Shown here piece by piece: positions 1 to 8,326 of a DNA stretch of 64,000 bases (position 1 is the first letter of the stretch; each line of letters starts with the position of its first letter). The DNA is from Sphingomonas sp. NFR04 (lineage in GTDB: Bacteria > Pseudomonadota > Alphaproteobacteria > Sphingomonadales > Sphingomonadaceae), in the NCBI RefSeq assembly GCF_900114095.1, contig NZ_FORV01000001.1:1054001-1118000 (forward strand), in the 5' to 3' direction. The notes beneath the pieces are model-generated. The model did not search any database. It saw only the letters and a program-made list of their open reading frames with translations, and was not told the origin of the DNA. The position numbers and the translations under genes are program-made.

Positions 1-219
1 GCTGGTGGTGTAGCGGATCATCTCGCCGCGCACGATTAGTGCGGTCGGCGCCGCGGGCACGCCGCTGCTCACCGGCGGCGGCGTTGGCGGTGCCGGGCGG
101 GAGGGCCTGGCGGGCGCCGGGCGCGCGGGGCCCTCGGGCGCCCCCACCTGCGGAATGCAGCCGCCGAGCATCGCTCCGCCGAAAACCCCAGCGAAAACCA
201 TTGCAACCAACAGGCGCAT
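1..219 (-). CDS. Proline/alanine-rich lipoprotein, cut by left edge
   Basis: The frame is open from an ATG at 219 down to base 1 with no stop, so the C-terminal part lies outside the window. The visible 73 residues begin with a hydrophobic signal ([18 protein letters not shown]) ending in the lipobox LGGC, with the Cys near residue 22, so a lipoprotein is expected. A Pro/Ala/Arg-rich linker follows (about residues 28-55) and then the start of what may be a folded domain ([14 protein letters not shown]). It is divergent from rph. I do not recognise the family. Confidence 0.6.
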   Translation of the reverse strand, partial: MRLLVAMVFAGVFGGAMLGGCIPQVGAPEGPARPAPARPSRPAPPTPPPVSSGVPAAPTALIVRGEMIRYTTS

Positions 220-309
220 GCGTGTCTTTCTCCCCTTATCGTGCAAGACTGGCGGAACGCGCCGCCACGGTCTAGGTGCCCGGCTCGACCTTTAGGGAGA
301 CTGAATCGC

Positions 310-1023
310 ATGCGCCCATCCGGCCGCGCCCCCGACGAAATGCGGGAAATCACCATCACCCCGAACTTCACCCGCCACGCCGAAGGCTCGGTGCTGATCG
401 GCTTCGGCGACACCCGCGTGCTCGTCACCGCCAGCGTCGAAGAGCGCGTGCCGCCGTTCCTGCGCGGCAAGGGCGAAGGCTGGGTGACGGCCGAATACGG
501 CATGCTCCCCCGCGCCACGCACACCCGCGGCCAGCGCGAAGCGGCCAAGGGCAAGCAGTCCGGCCGCACCCAGGAAATCCAGCGGCTGATCGGCCGCTCG
601 CTGCGTGCGGTCACCGACCTCAAGCTGCTCGGCGAGCGCCAGATCACGCTCGATTGCGACGTGCTCCAGGCCGATGGCGGCACCCGCACCGCGGCGATCT
701 CGGGCGCCTGGGTGGCGCTGCGCCTCGCGGTCAACAAGCTGATGGCGGACGGCGCGATCACCACCGATCCCATCACCACCCAGGTGGCGGCGGTGAGCTG
801 CGGCATCTACCAGGGCACGCCGGTGCTCGACCTCGATTACCCCGAGGATTCGTCGGCGGATGCGGACGCGAATTTCGTGCTGCTCGCCAACGGCAACATC
901 GCCGAGGCGCAGGCCACCGCAGAGGGCGCGACCTATGACGAGGAAGGCCTGCTGCGCCTGCTCCGCCTGGCGCGCATCGGCTGCACCCGCATCTTCGACG
1001 CCCAGCTGAAGGCCATCGGATGA
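310..1023 (+). CDS. rph: Ribonuclease PH
   Basis: RNase PH is a phosphate-dependent 3'-5' exoribonuclease that trims the 3' ends of tRNA precursors. The 237-residue product matches the family length. The start fits the usual MRPSGR beginning and is preceded by AGGGAGA about 10 bases upstream. Conserved blocks visible are the Arg-rich loop [16 protein letters not shown] (about residues 85-100) and [14 protein letters not shown] (about 116-129), which belong to the phosphate-binding and catalytic region. The stop overlaps the next start (ATGA), so rph and rdgB are translationally coupled. Confidence 0.95.
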   Translation: MRPSGRAPDEMREITITPNFTRHAEGSVLIGFGDTRVLVTASVEERVPPFLRGKGEGWVTAEYGMLPRATHTRGQREAAKGKQSGRTQEIQRLIGRSLRAVTDLKLLGERQITLDCDVLQADGGTRTAAISGAWVALRLAVNKLMADGAITTDPITTQVAAVSCGIYQGTPVLDLDYPEDSSADADANFVLLANGNIAEAQATAEGATYDEEGLLRLLRLARIGCTRIFDAQLKAIG

Positions 1024-1691
1024 GCGGCGAGGGCGAAACCCCGCAGGCCATCCGCAAGCTCGCGCCGGGCCGGCTGGTGATCGCCAGCCACAATGAAGGC
1101 AAGGTGCGCGAAATCCGCGAGCTGCTCGGTCCCTATGGGATCGAGCCGGTCTCGGCCGCCGAACTCGACCTGCCCGAGCCCGAGGAGACCGGCACCAGCT
1201 TCGTCGCCAATGCCGAGCTGAAGGCGCTGCAGGCGGCGGACCTGTCCGGGCTTCCTGCCCTCGCCGACGATTCGGGGCTGTGCGTCGAGGCGCTGGGGCT
1301 GGCCCCCGGCATCTACTCCGCGCGCTGGGGCATGGCGGCGCCGGGCATGGACGGGCTCGCACCCGTCGCGCCGTTCGAGGGCCGCGATTTCGGCCTGGCG
1401 ATGCAGCGGGTGGAGGACAAGCTGGCGGCGCTGCCGCCCGAGACCAGCCGTGCCGCGCATTTCGTCTGCGCGCTGGCGCTCGCCTGGCCGGATGGCCATG
1501 TCGAATGGTTCGAAGGCCGGGTCCACGGCGAGCTCGTCTGGCCGCCGCGTGGTGAAAAGGGCTTTGGCTATGATCCGATGTTCGTGCCGCTGGGGCACGC
1601 GGAAACGTTTGGCGAAATGGAACCGGCGGCAAAACACGGCATGAGCCACCGCGCCGACGCCTTCCGCCAGTTGGTCGCTTCGGTCTTCTGA
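1020..1691 (+). CDS. rdgB: XTP/dITP pyrophosphatase (RdgB/HAM1 family)
   Basis: The family hydrolyses non-canonical purine triphosphates (dITP, XTP) to monophosphates and so cleans the nucleotide pool. The Ham1 motif [14 protein letters not shown] lies near residues 22-35 and the metal-site motif [11 protein letters not shown] near 81-91. The C-terminal [11 protein letters not shown] block is also typical. At 223 residues it is about 20 longer than usual; the extra piece is the N-terminus before RLVIASHN. The ATG overlaps the rph stop by four bases, so this start follows the operon structure, but a later start is possible. Confidence 0.93.
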   Translation: MSGEGETPQAIRKLAPGRLVIASHNEGKVREIRELLGPYGIEPVSAAELDLPEPEETGTSFVANAELKALQAADLSGLPALADDSGLCVEALGLAPGIYSARWGMAAPGMDGLAPVAPFEGRDFGLAMQRVEDKLAALPPETSRAAHFVCALALAWPDGHVEWFEGRVHGELVWPPRGEKGFGYDPMFVPLGHAETFGEMEPAAKHGMSHRADAFRQLVASVF

Positions 1692-1800
1692 GAAGCGTCT
1701 GTTGCGGCTGCAACGATATTCATGGCATCGAAGGTTTAAGCTATCCTAACGACGTCCATATGTTGATCGAGTAACGATCGCTGCCTAAGCACAGGCGACG

Positions 1801-2289
1801 ATGGAGGACAAATTGGGGGTGCGCGGCACCGAACTATTCGATGAAGTCGATGCGCGGCTGAGCGAAATCAAGCGGCTTTTCACGCAGTTCGCCGGTGACG
1901 CCCCTGCGGCCGCCGGCGAATCGCCGGTCGGTTCGTTTGGTCGGCTGGAACTCGCCCGGATGATTTTATGGGGCCGAACGCTGCTGGAGCGCGAAGTCGC
2001 CAAGGATCTGTTCGCCGATCCCGCCTTCAACATCCTGCTGACGCTCTATGTCAACCGCGCCGACGGCAAGGACGTGTCGACCTCGGCGGCCTGCACCGCC
2101 TCCGGCGTACCGACGACGACGGCGCTGCGCTGGATCAACGCGCTCGCCCGGCGGGGCATGATCCACAAGCGCAGCCTCGCCACGGACCGCCGCTTTACCT
2201 ACCTGGAGTTGACCGAGAAAACCGGCACGGCGCTGGATCGCTATTTCGATCTCATCCTGGATCGCGCAGCGCACCCGACGGCGCCATAA
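1801..2289 (+). CDS. MarR-like winged-helix regulator
   Basis: The 162-residue protein has a probable winged-helix DNA-binding fold in its C-terminal half. The segment DVSTSAACTASGVPTTTALRWINAL (about residues 85-110) reads as helix-turn-helix, followed by GMIHKRSLATDRRFTYLELTE as the wing, which resembles MarR proteins that recognise a resistant/dividing-cell or redox cue. The N-terminal half (about 1-80) is helical and acidic and could be the dimerisation region. No ligand pocket or cysteine switch can be recognised. It stands alone, with a 109-base gap after rdgB. Confidence 0.65.
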   Translation: MEDKLGVRGTELFDEVDARLSEIKRLFTQFAGDAPAAAGESPVGSFGRLELARMILWGRTLLEREVAKDLFADPAFNILLTLYVNRADGKDVSTSAACTASGVPTTTALRWINALARRGMIHKRSLATDRRFTYLELTEKTGTALDRYFDLILDRAAHPTAP

Positions 2290-2428
2290 TCCCGTATTTG
2301 GTGGTCAGGCGTTCGAGCGACAGCGAGACGTTGGCCGCCTCCGCATCTTCCCCCAGAAGGTCGAGAAGCGCGATCGCGTCCACCAGGTGCGTACACACCG
2401 TCTCGATACCTGCGCCCCGTTCGTCCAT
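2252..2428 (-). CDS. Small hypothetical protein (58 aa)
   Basis: An ATG at 2428 opens a 58-codon frame (MDERGAGIETVCTHLVDAIA...) with balanced, protein-like composition: an amphipathic helix rich in Leu/Ile/Asp/Glu. It is convergent with the MarR-like gene and overlaps its last 38 bases. The frame reads on sensibly upstream (IQYGYKDTRVIEA) to a stop, but no standard start codon lies there. No clear ribosome binding site was seen. It is too short to assign to a family. Confidence 0.35.
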   Translation of the reverse strand: MDERGAGIETVCTHLVDAIALLDLLGEDAEAANVSLSLERLTTKYGIMAPSGALRDPG

Positions 2429-2609
2429 TGCTTCAATAACTCGCGTATCTTTATATCCGTATTGGATTTTCGGCTACGCATGGACAAGTCAGGAATAATC
2501 CCGACGCGGGACACACCTAGTGCACGTTCTAACGCAATCGCAAGTCTTTGTGCATTGCGCCACTACATCCGTTTTGGATATTAACCTTGCTTTGATGCAA
2601 GGAAGGCCT

Positions 2610-2810
2610 GTGACCCCGCTTTCTACGCTCCTGGAGCGCGCCGAAGCCATCTACCTGACCCATGGCACCGGCAGCGCACGCTATCTGCTCGATCAGATCG
2701 AAACCGCCATCCGCGAAGGTGCGCCAGCGCAGCAGATCTGCGAACTCGACCATCTTCTGCAGCTGATCGAATATCGCGACCGGACATTGGCGATGTACGG
2801 AAACCGCTGA
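2610..2810 (+). CDS. Small hypothetical protein (66 aa)
   Basis: GTG at 2610 is chosen because AAGGAAGG lies just upstream; ATG at 2595 in the same frame would give 71 residues. The product (MTPLSTLLERAEAIYLTHGT...) appears all-helical, with charged amphipathic segments and no signal peptide, cysteine or membrane segment. The region before it (about 2430-2600) is noticeably AT-richer than its surroundings and probably carries the promoter. It is followed by the minus-strand tRNA-Tyr gene. I do not recognise the family. Confidence 0.55.
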   Translation: MTPLSTLLERAEAIYLTHGTGSARYLLDQIETAIREGAPAQQICELDHLLQLIEYRDRTLAMYGNR

Positions 2811-2873
2811 TCGCGCCTTTTGCCTGGCGCATGCGGCGTTGGCGATCCTGGGGAGGATCGCTCGCAGCGGCGG

Positions 2874-2960
2874 TGGTGGATAGGGATGGATTCGAACCAC
2901 CGTAGGGCGAAGCCCGGCAGATTTACAGTCTGCTGCCTTTAACCACTCGGCCACCTATCC
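2874..2960 (-). tRNA. tRNA-Tyr (anticodon GTA)
   Basis: Read on the minus strand, the gene starts GGATAGG, pairs with CCTATCC at the other end, and ends in an encoded ACCA. The anticodon loop contains CTGTAAA with anticodon GTA, and the T-arm loop has GGTTCGAATCC. A long variable arm (GCCGGGCTTCGCCC) makes it class II, as bacterial tRNA-Tyr is. Its length is 87 bases including CCA. Confidence 0.97.
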
Positions 2961-3081
2961 ATGGAGACCGCCGCTTGCGAGCGAGGGGGCCCAATGCCGA
3001 AGCGAATCGAACCTGTCAACGCCTTGCGTGCACTCTTTTGCCCGCATAGCGTCCCGCCGTCACTTTTTGGGGGGATAACAA

Positions 3082-4686
3082 ATGCGTCGCACCATGCTTG
3101 CACTCACCGCCGCGCTGCTCGCCAGCGCACCGATCGCCGCCCAGACGATCCAGACCAGCGCCACCGACCGCGTGATCGACCAGGGCACCAACCATTCGGA
3201 GGTGATGCGAATCGCGCAATACCTCACCGATGTGATCGGCGCCCGCCTCACCAACTCGCCCGGCATCCGCAAGGCCGAGGACTGGACCCAGGCCAAGTTC
3301 CGCGAATGGGGGCTGGTCAACGTCCACAAGGAAGGCTTCGAATTCGGCCGCGGCTGGTCGAACGAGAAGCTGGCGGTGCGCATGGTCGCCCCCCGCCCGC
3401 TCCAGCTGGTCGCCGCCCCCCTGCCCTGGACCCCGGGCACCGATGGCGCGATCACCGGCGAGGTCGTCCTCGCCCCGCTCGCCGACGAGGCCGCCTTCGC
3501 CCAGTACAAGGGCAAGCTGAAGGGCAAGCTGGTGCTGATCACCGAGCCGCGCGAACTGGAGGAGGCGACCGAGGCGCCGTTCAAGCGCTGGAGCGTCGAG
3601 GAACTGGCCAAGCGCGACTTCTACGACCTGCCCAATGGTGACGGCGAACGGCCGTTCAATACTGCACGCTACACCTTCGCGGGCAAGCGCGACGCCTTCC
3701 TCAAGGCAGAGGGCGCGATCGGCTATGCGATCATGTCCAGCCGCAACGGCAAGCTGGTGCATGGCCAGAACAGCCAGTTCCAGGTCGGCCAGTCGGGCGC
3801 GCTGCCGGGCATCGAGATCGCGGCGGAGGATTATCGCCGCCTCGCCCGCCTCGCCAAGATGGGGGGCAAGCCGACGCTGGAGATCGACGCGGTCAACCGC
3901 TTCGAGGACAGCGATACCAAGGGCTACAACATCCTCGCCGACATCCCCGGCACCGATCCCAAGGCCGGCTATGTGATGGCCGGGGCGCATCTCGACAGCT
4001 GGGCGATGGGCGACGGCGCGGCGGACAATGGCGCGGGCAGCGCGATGGTGATGGAGGCCGCGCGCATCATCCGAGCCTCGGGCATCAAGACCAAGCGCGC
4101 GATCCGCTTCGCGCTCTGGGCCGGCGAGGAACAGGGGCTGCTCGGCTCGATGGCCTATGTCGAGGCCCATATCGCCAAGCGCCCGGTCGACGCCGGCGCC
4201 AGCGGCATCGTCCGCTACATGACGTGGAGCCGCGCCTTCCCGATCACCCCCGGTCCGGATCACGCCAAGCTCGCCGCCTATTTCAACCTCGACAACGGCT
4301 CGGGCAAGATCCGCGGCATCTACGCGCAGGGCAACACCGCGGTGATGCCGATCTTCGAACAGTGGTTCACGCCCTTCCACGCGATGGGCGCGACGCAAGT
4401 GTCGGCGCGGCGCACCGGCAGCACCGACCATGTCTTCTTCGACGCGGTGGGCATCCCGGCCTTCCAGTTCATCCAGGACCCCCTCGACTATGGCTCCATG
4501 GTGCATCATACGGACGTCGATACGTTCGATCATCTGAAGGCCGACGATATGCGCCAAGGCGCAACCATCCTCGCCGCATTCCTGATCAACGCCGCCAACA
4601 GCGATCAGCCGCTGCCGCGCGCGCCGCTTGCGACCGCGCCGACCCCGGCCGATCAATTCTATCCCTTCCCGGAGTCTGCACACTGA
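3082..4686 (+). CDS. Exported M28-family metallopeptidase
   Basis: The protein has 534 residues with a signal peptide (MRRTMLALTAALLASAPIAAQ, cleavage after about residue 20). M28 peptidases are two-zinc aminopeptidases or carboxypeptidases acting outside the cytoplasm. The zinc-site motifs are visible: AGAHLDSWAMGDGAADNGAG (His and the bridging Asp), WAGEEQGLLGS (catalytic Glu-Glu), FNLDNGSG and the late YGSMVHHTDVDTFD His. A PA-like inserted domain (about residues 130-250) precedes the catalytic half. The GGGGGGATAA stretch before ATG is the probable ribosome binding site. Its last base is shared with the next gene (TGATG), so the two are coupled. Confidence 0.88.
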   Translation: MRRTMLALTAALLASAPIAAQTIQTSATDRVIDQGTNHSEVMRIAQYLTDVIGARLTNSPGIRKAEDWTQAKFREWGLVNVHKEGFEFGRGWSNEKLAVRMVAPRPLQLVAAPLPWTPGTDGAITGEVVLAPLADEAAFAQYKGKLKGKLVLITEPRELEEATEAPFKRWSVEELAKRDFYDLPNGDGERPFNTARYTFAGKRDAFLKAEGAIGYAIMSSRNGKLVHGQNSQFQVGQSGALPGIEIAAEDYRRLARLAKMGGKPTLEIDAVNRFEDSDTKGYNILADIPGTDPKAGYVMAGAHLDSWAMGDGAADNGAGSAMVMEAARIIRASGIKTKRAIRFALWAGEEQGLLGSMAYVEAHIAKRPVDAGASGIVRYMTWSRAFPITPGPDHAKLAAYFNLDNGSGKIRGIYAQGNTAVMPIFEQWFTPFHAMGATQVSARRTGSTDHVFFDAVGIPAFQFIQDPLDYGSMVHHTDVDTFDHLKADDMRQGATILAAFLINAANSDQPLPRAPLATAPTPADQFYPFPESAH

Positions 4687-5432
4687 TGAAACGTCGAGGC
4701 CATCGTCCCAGCCAGGCACCTGCATCGCGGCCGCGTTTCTACGGCCGCCACGCGGTGCTCGCGGCACTCGCCAATCCCGAGCGGACGGTGCGCAAGATCT
4801 GGGGCACGCGCGAGGCGCTGTCGGCGCTGGACCTGCCCCCGATCATCCCGATCACCTATGCCGACGCGGCCGATCTCGGCCGCCTCGTGCCGTCCGATGC
4901 GCCGCACCAGGGGCTGGTCGCCGAAGTCGATCCGCTCGAGGAGATCTGGCTGGGCGATCTGCTCGAGCAGGGTTCGGAGGACAAGCGCCCGCTGCTGGTG
5001 CTCGACCAGGTGACCGATCCGCACAATGTCGGCGCGATCCTGCGCTCGGCGGCGGCGTTCGATGCGCTTGGCATCGTGACGCAGGACCGGCACGCACCGC
5101 CCGAGACCGGCACCCTCGCCCGCTCGGCGGCGGGGACGCTGGAAGTCGTGCCCTGGGTCCGCGTGGTGAACCTGTCGCGCGCGCTCGACGAGATCGCCGA
5201 GGCCGGTTTCTGGCGGGTGGGCCTCACCGGCCATGCCAAGGCGACGCTGGGCGAGGTGATGGGCGAAGGCCGCGTCGCGCTGGTGCTCGGCGCCGAGGGC
5301 GAGGGCATGCGCCAGAACACCGAGGCGCATTGCGACCAGCTCGCCCGCCTGCCGATCTCGCCCAAGGTGGAGAGCTTGAACGTGTCGAACGCCGCAGCCG
5401 TGGCGCTCTACGCGGTGAACACGCGCGGCTGA
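4686..5432 (+). CDS. rlmB: TrmH/SpoU-family 23S rRNA 2'-O-methyltransferase, RlmB type
   Basis: The protein has 248 residues. SpoU-class enzymes use S-adenosylmethionine bound in a deep trefoil knot; RlmB methylates the 2'-O of G2251 in 23S rRNA. Motif 1 (DQVTDPHNVGAILRSAAAFD), motif 2 (LVLGAEGEGMR) and motif 3 (SLNVSNAAAVALYAV) are all present in order in the C-terminal 160 residues. The N-terminal substrate-binding domain begins FYGRHAVLAALANPER. ATG 4686 overlaps the upstream stop. The exact target base is inferred from family resemblance only. Confidence 0.85.
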   Translation: MKRRGHRPSQAPASRPRFYGRHAVLAALANPERTVRKIWGTREALSALDLPPIIPITYADAADLGRLVPSDAPHQGLVAEVDPLEEIWLGDLLEQGSEDKRPLLVLDQVTDPHNVGAILRSAAAFDALGIVTQDRHAPPETGTLARSAAGTLEVVPWVRVVNLSRALDEIAEAGFWRVGLTGHAKATLGEVMGEGRVALVLGAEGEGMRQNTEAHCDQLARLPISPKVESLNVSNAAAVALYAVNTRG

Positions 5433-5443
5433 GGAGCACACGC

Positions 5444-6175
5444 ATGACCAGGATGCTGCGAGCGCTGGCATTGGTGGTGCTCGCGCCGTTGGTGCTGGCG
5501 AGCTGCCTGTTCGTGCCCGGCAAGTTCGATTCCGCGCTCACCATCCACCGCGATCGCAGCTTCACCTTCACCTACAAGGGTGAAGTCGTCGCCCTCGACC
5601 TCAAGGGGCTGGGCGGCGACTTCATGAAGATCGCCGAGGAAGAAGGCGGCAAGAAGGGCAAGAACGGCTCGGCCGATCCGACTAAGGTCAAGGCGGCCGA
5701 GCAGGCGAAGCGCGACGAGGAATATCGCAAGCTGGCGGTCGAGCTTGCCAAGGAAGCCGGCTATCGCAGCGTCGAATATCGCGGCAACGGCATCTTCTAT
5801 GTCGATTTCGCGCTGTCGGGCGTGCTCGATCATGCCTTTGTCTACCCGTACAATCAGGACAACGAAATCATCCTGCCCTGGATCGCGATCGAGCTGCGCG
5901 GCAAGGATGCGGTGCGCGTGAAGGCGCAGGGCTTCGCTCGCCAGAAGAACGAGGCCGCGGGCCTCGGCGGCATGGGCGGAGGCATGGCCGCAGGCGCAGA
6001 GGCGGCCGATCGCATGGAGGGCACTTTCACCCTCACCACCGATGCCGAGGTGATCAGCCAGAACAACGAGGCCGGTGCCGAGACCGTCGGCAGCGACAAG
6101 GTGATCGCCTGGAAGGTGGACACCCGCACCAAGGACGCGCCGATGGCCTCGCTACGCGTGGCACCCTTGCGCTGA
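5444..6175 (+). CDS. Lipoprotein of unknown function
   Basis: The protein has 243 residues. GAGGAG lies nine bases before the ATG. The signal sequence MTRMLRALALVVLAPLVLASC ends in the lipobox LASC, so it should be lipid-anchored. The mature part has a Lys/Glu-rich charged stretch (about 65-105), then a beta-rich segment (RSVEYRGNGIFYVDFALSG) and a Gly/Met-rich patch near residue 178 (GLGGMGGGMAAG). No catalytic motif is apparent. It directly follows rlmB with 11 bases between and may be transcribed with it. Confidence 0.7.
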   Translation: MTRMLRALALVVLAPLVLASCLFVPGKFDSALTIHRDRSFTFTYKGEVVALDLKGLGGDFMKIAEEEGGKKGKNGSADPTKVKAAEQAKRDEEYRKLAVELAKEAGYRSVEYRGNGIFYVDFALSGVLDHAFVYPYNQDNEIILPWIAIELRGKDAVRVKAQGFARQKNEAAGLGGMGGGMAAGAEAADRMEGTFTLTTDAEVISQNNEAGAETVGSDKVIAWKVDTRTKDAPMASLRVAPLR

Positions 6176-6178
6176 TAC

Positions 6179-6213
6179 GAAAACGGGCGGGTGCAGCCTG
6201 CTGCACCCGCCCG
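6179..6213 (-). terminator. Rho-independent terminator after osmC-like gene
   Basis: A perfect 13-bp stem (CGGGCGGGTGCAG with CTGCACCCGCCCG, loop CCTG) lies at 6184-6213. On the minus strand it is followed by TTTTCG, so it serves the minus-strand OsmC gene ending at 6243. It may also stop the convergent plus-strand transcript. Confidence 0.75.
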
Positions 6214-6242
6214 CCCTCTCCACACCCCATTGGGGATAGGGT

Positions 6243-6668
6243 TCAGGCCAGTTCCCACTCCAGCGCGATCTGGGCCTTGAGCAGCTTGGAGACCGGGCAG
6301 TTCGCCTCGGCGCCCTTGGCCAGCGCCTCGAACTGCTCTTCGCTGATGCCGGGCACTTCGGCGCGCAGCTTCAGGTCCGAACGGGTGATGGTGAAGCCGT
6401 CGCCGTCCTGCTCCAGCTTCACGGCTGCCGTCGTCTCGAGCGTGCCGTCGCTGAACCCCGCCTGGGCAAGCGCGAAGCTGAGCGCCATGGTGAAGCAGCC
6501 GGCATGCGCCGCCGCGATCAGCTCTTCCGGGTTGGTACCCTTCTCGTCGCCGAAGCGGGTGTTGAAGCTGTAGGGAGTCGCCTCCAGCACGCCCGAGGGG
6601 CTGGTCAGCTGGCCTTTGCCGGTCTTGCCGAAGCCGGTGTAGCGGGCGGTGGCGGTGCGGGTGGTCAT
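6243..6668 (-). CDS. osmC: OsmC-family peroxiredoxin
   Basis: The protein has 141 residues. OsmC/Ohr proteins reduce organic hydroperoxides with two cysteines. Both are visible: one in AHAGCFTMAL (about residue 58) and one in NCPVSKLL (about 124). GTNPEELIAAAHAGC is the classic OsmC block. The spacing and C-terminus fit the OsmC rather than the Ohr branch. It is flanked by terminators on both sides, so it is monocistronic. Confidence 0.9.
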   Translation of the reverse strand: MTTRTATARYTGFGKTGKGQLTSPSGVLEATPYSFNTRFGDEKGTNPEELIAAAHAGCFTMALSFALAQAGFSDGTLETTAAVKLEQDGDGFTITRSDLKLRAEVPGISEEQFEALAKGAEANCPVSKLLKAQIALEWELA

Positions 6669-6684
6669 GGCAGGCTCCTGGAAA

Positions 6685-6714
6685 AGGTCGGGCCGGGGAA
6701 TCGACCCCGGCCCG
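6685..6714 (-). terminator. Rho-independent terminator after glycine-zipper gene
   Basis: The stem CGGGCCGGGG / CCCCGGCCCG with a six-base loop lies at 6689-6714 and is followed on the minus strand by ACCTTTTCC. It lies just downstream of the lipoprotein gene ending at 6721 and upstream of the osmC start. Confidence 0.7.
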
Positions 6715-6720
6715 CTTCTA

Positions 6721-7131
6721 TCACTTGCACGTGACGTTGTTGCGATCGATCGAACGACCCGCCGCTGCGCCGGCTGCGGCGCCGAGCAGCGTGCCCAGCG
6801 TCTGCGATCCGCCCGGCGCGATGACGTTGCCGAGCAGGCCGCCCGCTACGCCGCCGACGATCAGGCCGGTCGTGCCGTCGTTGCGGCGGCAATAATAACG
6901 GCCATCCTGTCCGCGATAGACACGGTCGTTCTGCGACAGGCGGCGCTCGCGGGCCCGCGAATTCTCGCGATAATAGCGGTCGGCATAATAGCCGTTATAG
7001 GCCGGGTCCGGGCGGTTATAGTCGTACTGGCGATAGCCGCCGCCGCCGGCATAGCCGGGGCCGTAGCCGCCTTCGGCGCAGCCGGAAACCAAGGTCGCCG
7101 CAGCAACCATGCTCAGAGCGAAGATGCGCAT
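6721..7131 (-). CDS. Glycine-zipper lipoprotein (paralogue 1 of 3)
   Basis: The protein has 136 residues. The chosen start has GGAGAGAGA just upstream. The signal MRIFALSMVAAATLVSGC ends in the lipobox VSGC. A Tyr/Arg/Gly-rich middle (about 20-75) leads to the motif RYYCRRNDGTTGLIVGG and a two-helix glycine zipper (GGVAGGLLGN... GTLLGAAAGAAAG) ending in a C-terminal Cys (NNVTCK). Genes at 43944 and 51157 share the same YC(R)...DGTTG + zipper + terminal Cys layout. Its probable place is the envelope; its function is unknown. Confidence 0.8.
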   Translation of the reverse strand: MRIFALSMVAAATLVSGCAEGGYGPGYAGGGGYRQYDYNRPDPAYNGYYADRYYRENSRARERRLSQNDRVYRGQDGRYYCRRNDGTTGLIVGGVAGGLLGNVIAPGGSQTLGTLLGAAAGAAAGRSIDRNNVTCK

Positions 7132-7217
7132 CGGGTCTCTCTCCTGATCCATGTTGATAAGCGTGGGCAATGCGCGGCCGCGCGGAAGGTTGCGCGGCCG
7201 TGCCGATCCGGGGAGGA

Positions 7218-7709
7218 TCAGGAAGGCGCCGCATCGTTGCGGCGGAGCTCGTCGGCCTGGCCGGCGACCAGCGTCGGGGCCGAACCGCCTGCCAGCGCCG
7301 GCGCAAAGGCCTCGCGCTCGTTGGCCGGGATCGATGCGGTGGGATCGGGGCGGAACTGCTCGATCGCGCGCTGGCTGCCATCGGGGTGGCTGTCACCCAT
7401 CAGGTCGGTCGGCACGGTGCCCGGCTCGGAAGCGCCACGGCGGCTCCACAGCGTACCGAGGGCAATGGCGCCGATGGCACCCAGTCCGGCGGCGGCGATG
7501 GCCGCGATGCCGGTCCGTCCCAGCGACGAACGCTTGCGGACCTTGGTCGCCGGCGCGGCTGCCTTGGGGGTGCGCTTCGGGCGCGCCTTGGGGGCGGGCT
7601 TGGCGGCGGCGGGCTCGGCCTTGGTGTCGGCGGCTGCAGCGGTGGTCGCGGCCTTGGGCGTGCGCTTGCGCGGCGTGGGGGTCTTGGGCGTCTTGCTGGC
7701 GGTTGCCAT
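7218..7709 (-). CDS. Ala/Lys/Pro-rich basic protein with one membrane helix
   Basis: The protein has 163 residues. AAAGGAGA precedes the ATG. Residues 1-65 are low-complexity and basic with repeated KRTPKAA and PKAT motifs, like the histone H1 tail. A hydrophobic helix (TGIAAIAAAGLGAIGAIALG, about 67-86) follows, then an acidic/neutral C-terminus. This suggests a membrane-tethered, perhaps DNA-contacting, stress protein, but that is inference. A consensus EcfG-type promoter lies 30 bases upstream. A second Ala/Lys/Pro-rich gene without the helix is at 45830. Confidence 0.65.
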   Translation of the reverse strand: MATASKTPKTPTPRKRTPKAATTAAAADTKAEPAAAKPAPKARPKRTPKAAAPATKVRKRSSLGRTGIAAIAAAGLGAIGAIALGTLWSRRGASEPGTVPTDLMGDSHPDGSQRAIEQFRPDPTASIPANEREAFAPALAGGSAPTLVAGQADELRRNDAAPS

Positions 7710-7738
7710 CGAAATCTCCTTTCGGTTACGGCACGGTC

Positions 7739-7764
7739 AACGGGCCGGGATGCGGGCGTGTTCC
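7739..7764 (-). promoter_or_regulatory. EcfG-type (general stress) promoter
   Basis: On the minus strand the sequence reads GGAAC, 17 bases, CGTT, a perfect match to the alphaproteobacterial EcfG sigma-factor consensus GGAAC-N16/17-CGTT. The start codon of the Ala/Lys/Pro-rich gene follows about 30 bases downstream with a good ribosome binding site between. Confidence 0.7.
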
Positions 7765-7777
7765 GAGCGATCCGCGA

Positions 7778-8245
7778 TCAGCGGGCGCAAATGCGGGTGC
7801 GTTGGTTCACCCAGCAGCCGTCCTTGCGGGTGACGGTGCCCAGCAGGTCGCCAGCCCTGTCGTCGTCGGGATCGGCATTCCAGGTGGCGTCGGCCTTGCC
7901 GTCGGGGCGCGTGGTGACCACGGCGAAGTGCGACTGGGCGGGCTTGCCGGCGCTCCAGGTGTTGAGCGTGTAGCCGCCATCCCCCATCGGATAGACCTGG
8001 CAGCGGCCGTCGAGCAGCGTCTTGCCGTCGACCTCGAAGTAGCATTGCTTGGCGGCGGAGTGGGGCGGGGTATCGTCCTTCGCCACCGGCGTGGTGCTGG
8101 GAGTTGGTGTCGGGCTGGGCGTTGCGACGAGCGATGCCTCGACGTTCGCCATGACGGCGTTGTCGGTCGGCTGGGGGCTGTTGCAGGCGGCCAGCGGTGC
8201 CAGGAGCAGCAGCGTCGCGGCGATGGAGCAGGTTTTCAGAGGCAA
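7778..8245 (-). CDS. Small secreted lipoprotein, unknown function
   Basis: The protein has 155 residues. The best start is TTG at 8245, with GGAGA eight bases upstream; no ATG fits before the signal sequence. The signal (KTCSIAATLLLLAPLAAC) has the lipobox LAAC. A Ser/Thr/Pro-rich linker (TPSPTPTPSTTP, about 42-53) leads to a C-terminal domain with four cysteines (QCYFEV, GRCQVY, DGCWVN, RICAR) and the YTLNTWSAGK segment, which suggests two disulfides. I do not recognise the family. Confidence 0.65.
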   Translation of the reverse strand: MPLKTCSIAATLLLLAPLAACNSPQPTDNAVMANVEASLVATPSPTPTPSTTPVAKDDTPPHSAAKQCYFEVDGKTLLDGRCQVYPMGDGGYTLNTWSAGKPAQSHFAVVTTRPDGKADATWNADPDDDRAGDLLGTVTRKDGCWVNQRTRICAR

Positions 8246-8326
8246 ACGGCGTCTCCGCAGGAAGTTGCCGCGCCCTACCCTTGCAGCCTGGATTTTGTTC
8301 CGCGACGGCGTCGCTCGCCATAGCCA

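Noticed and set aside
7160-7200. EcfG-type promoter before the glycine-zipper gene at 6721-7131
   Set aside because: A GCAAC is present on the minus strand, but no CGTT follows at 16-17 bases.
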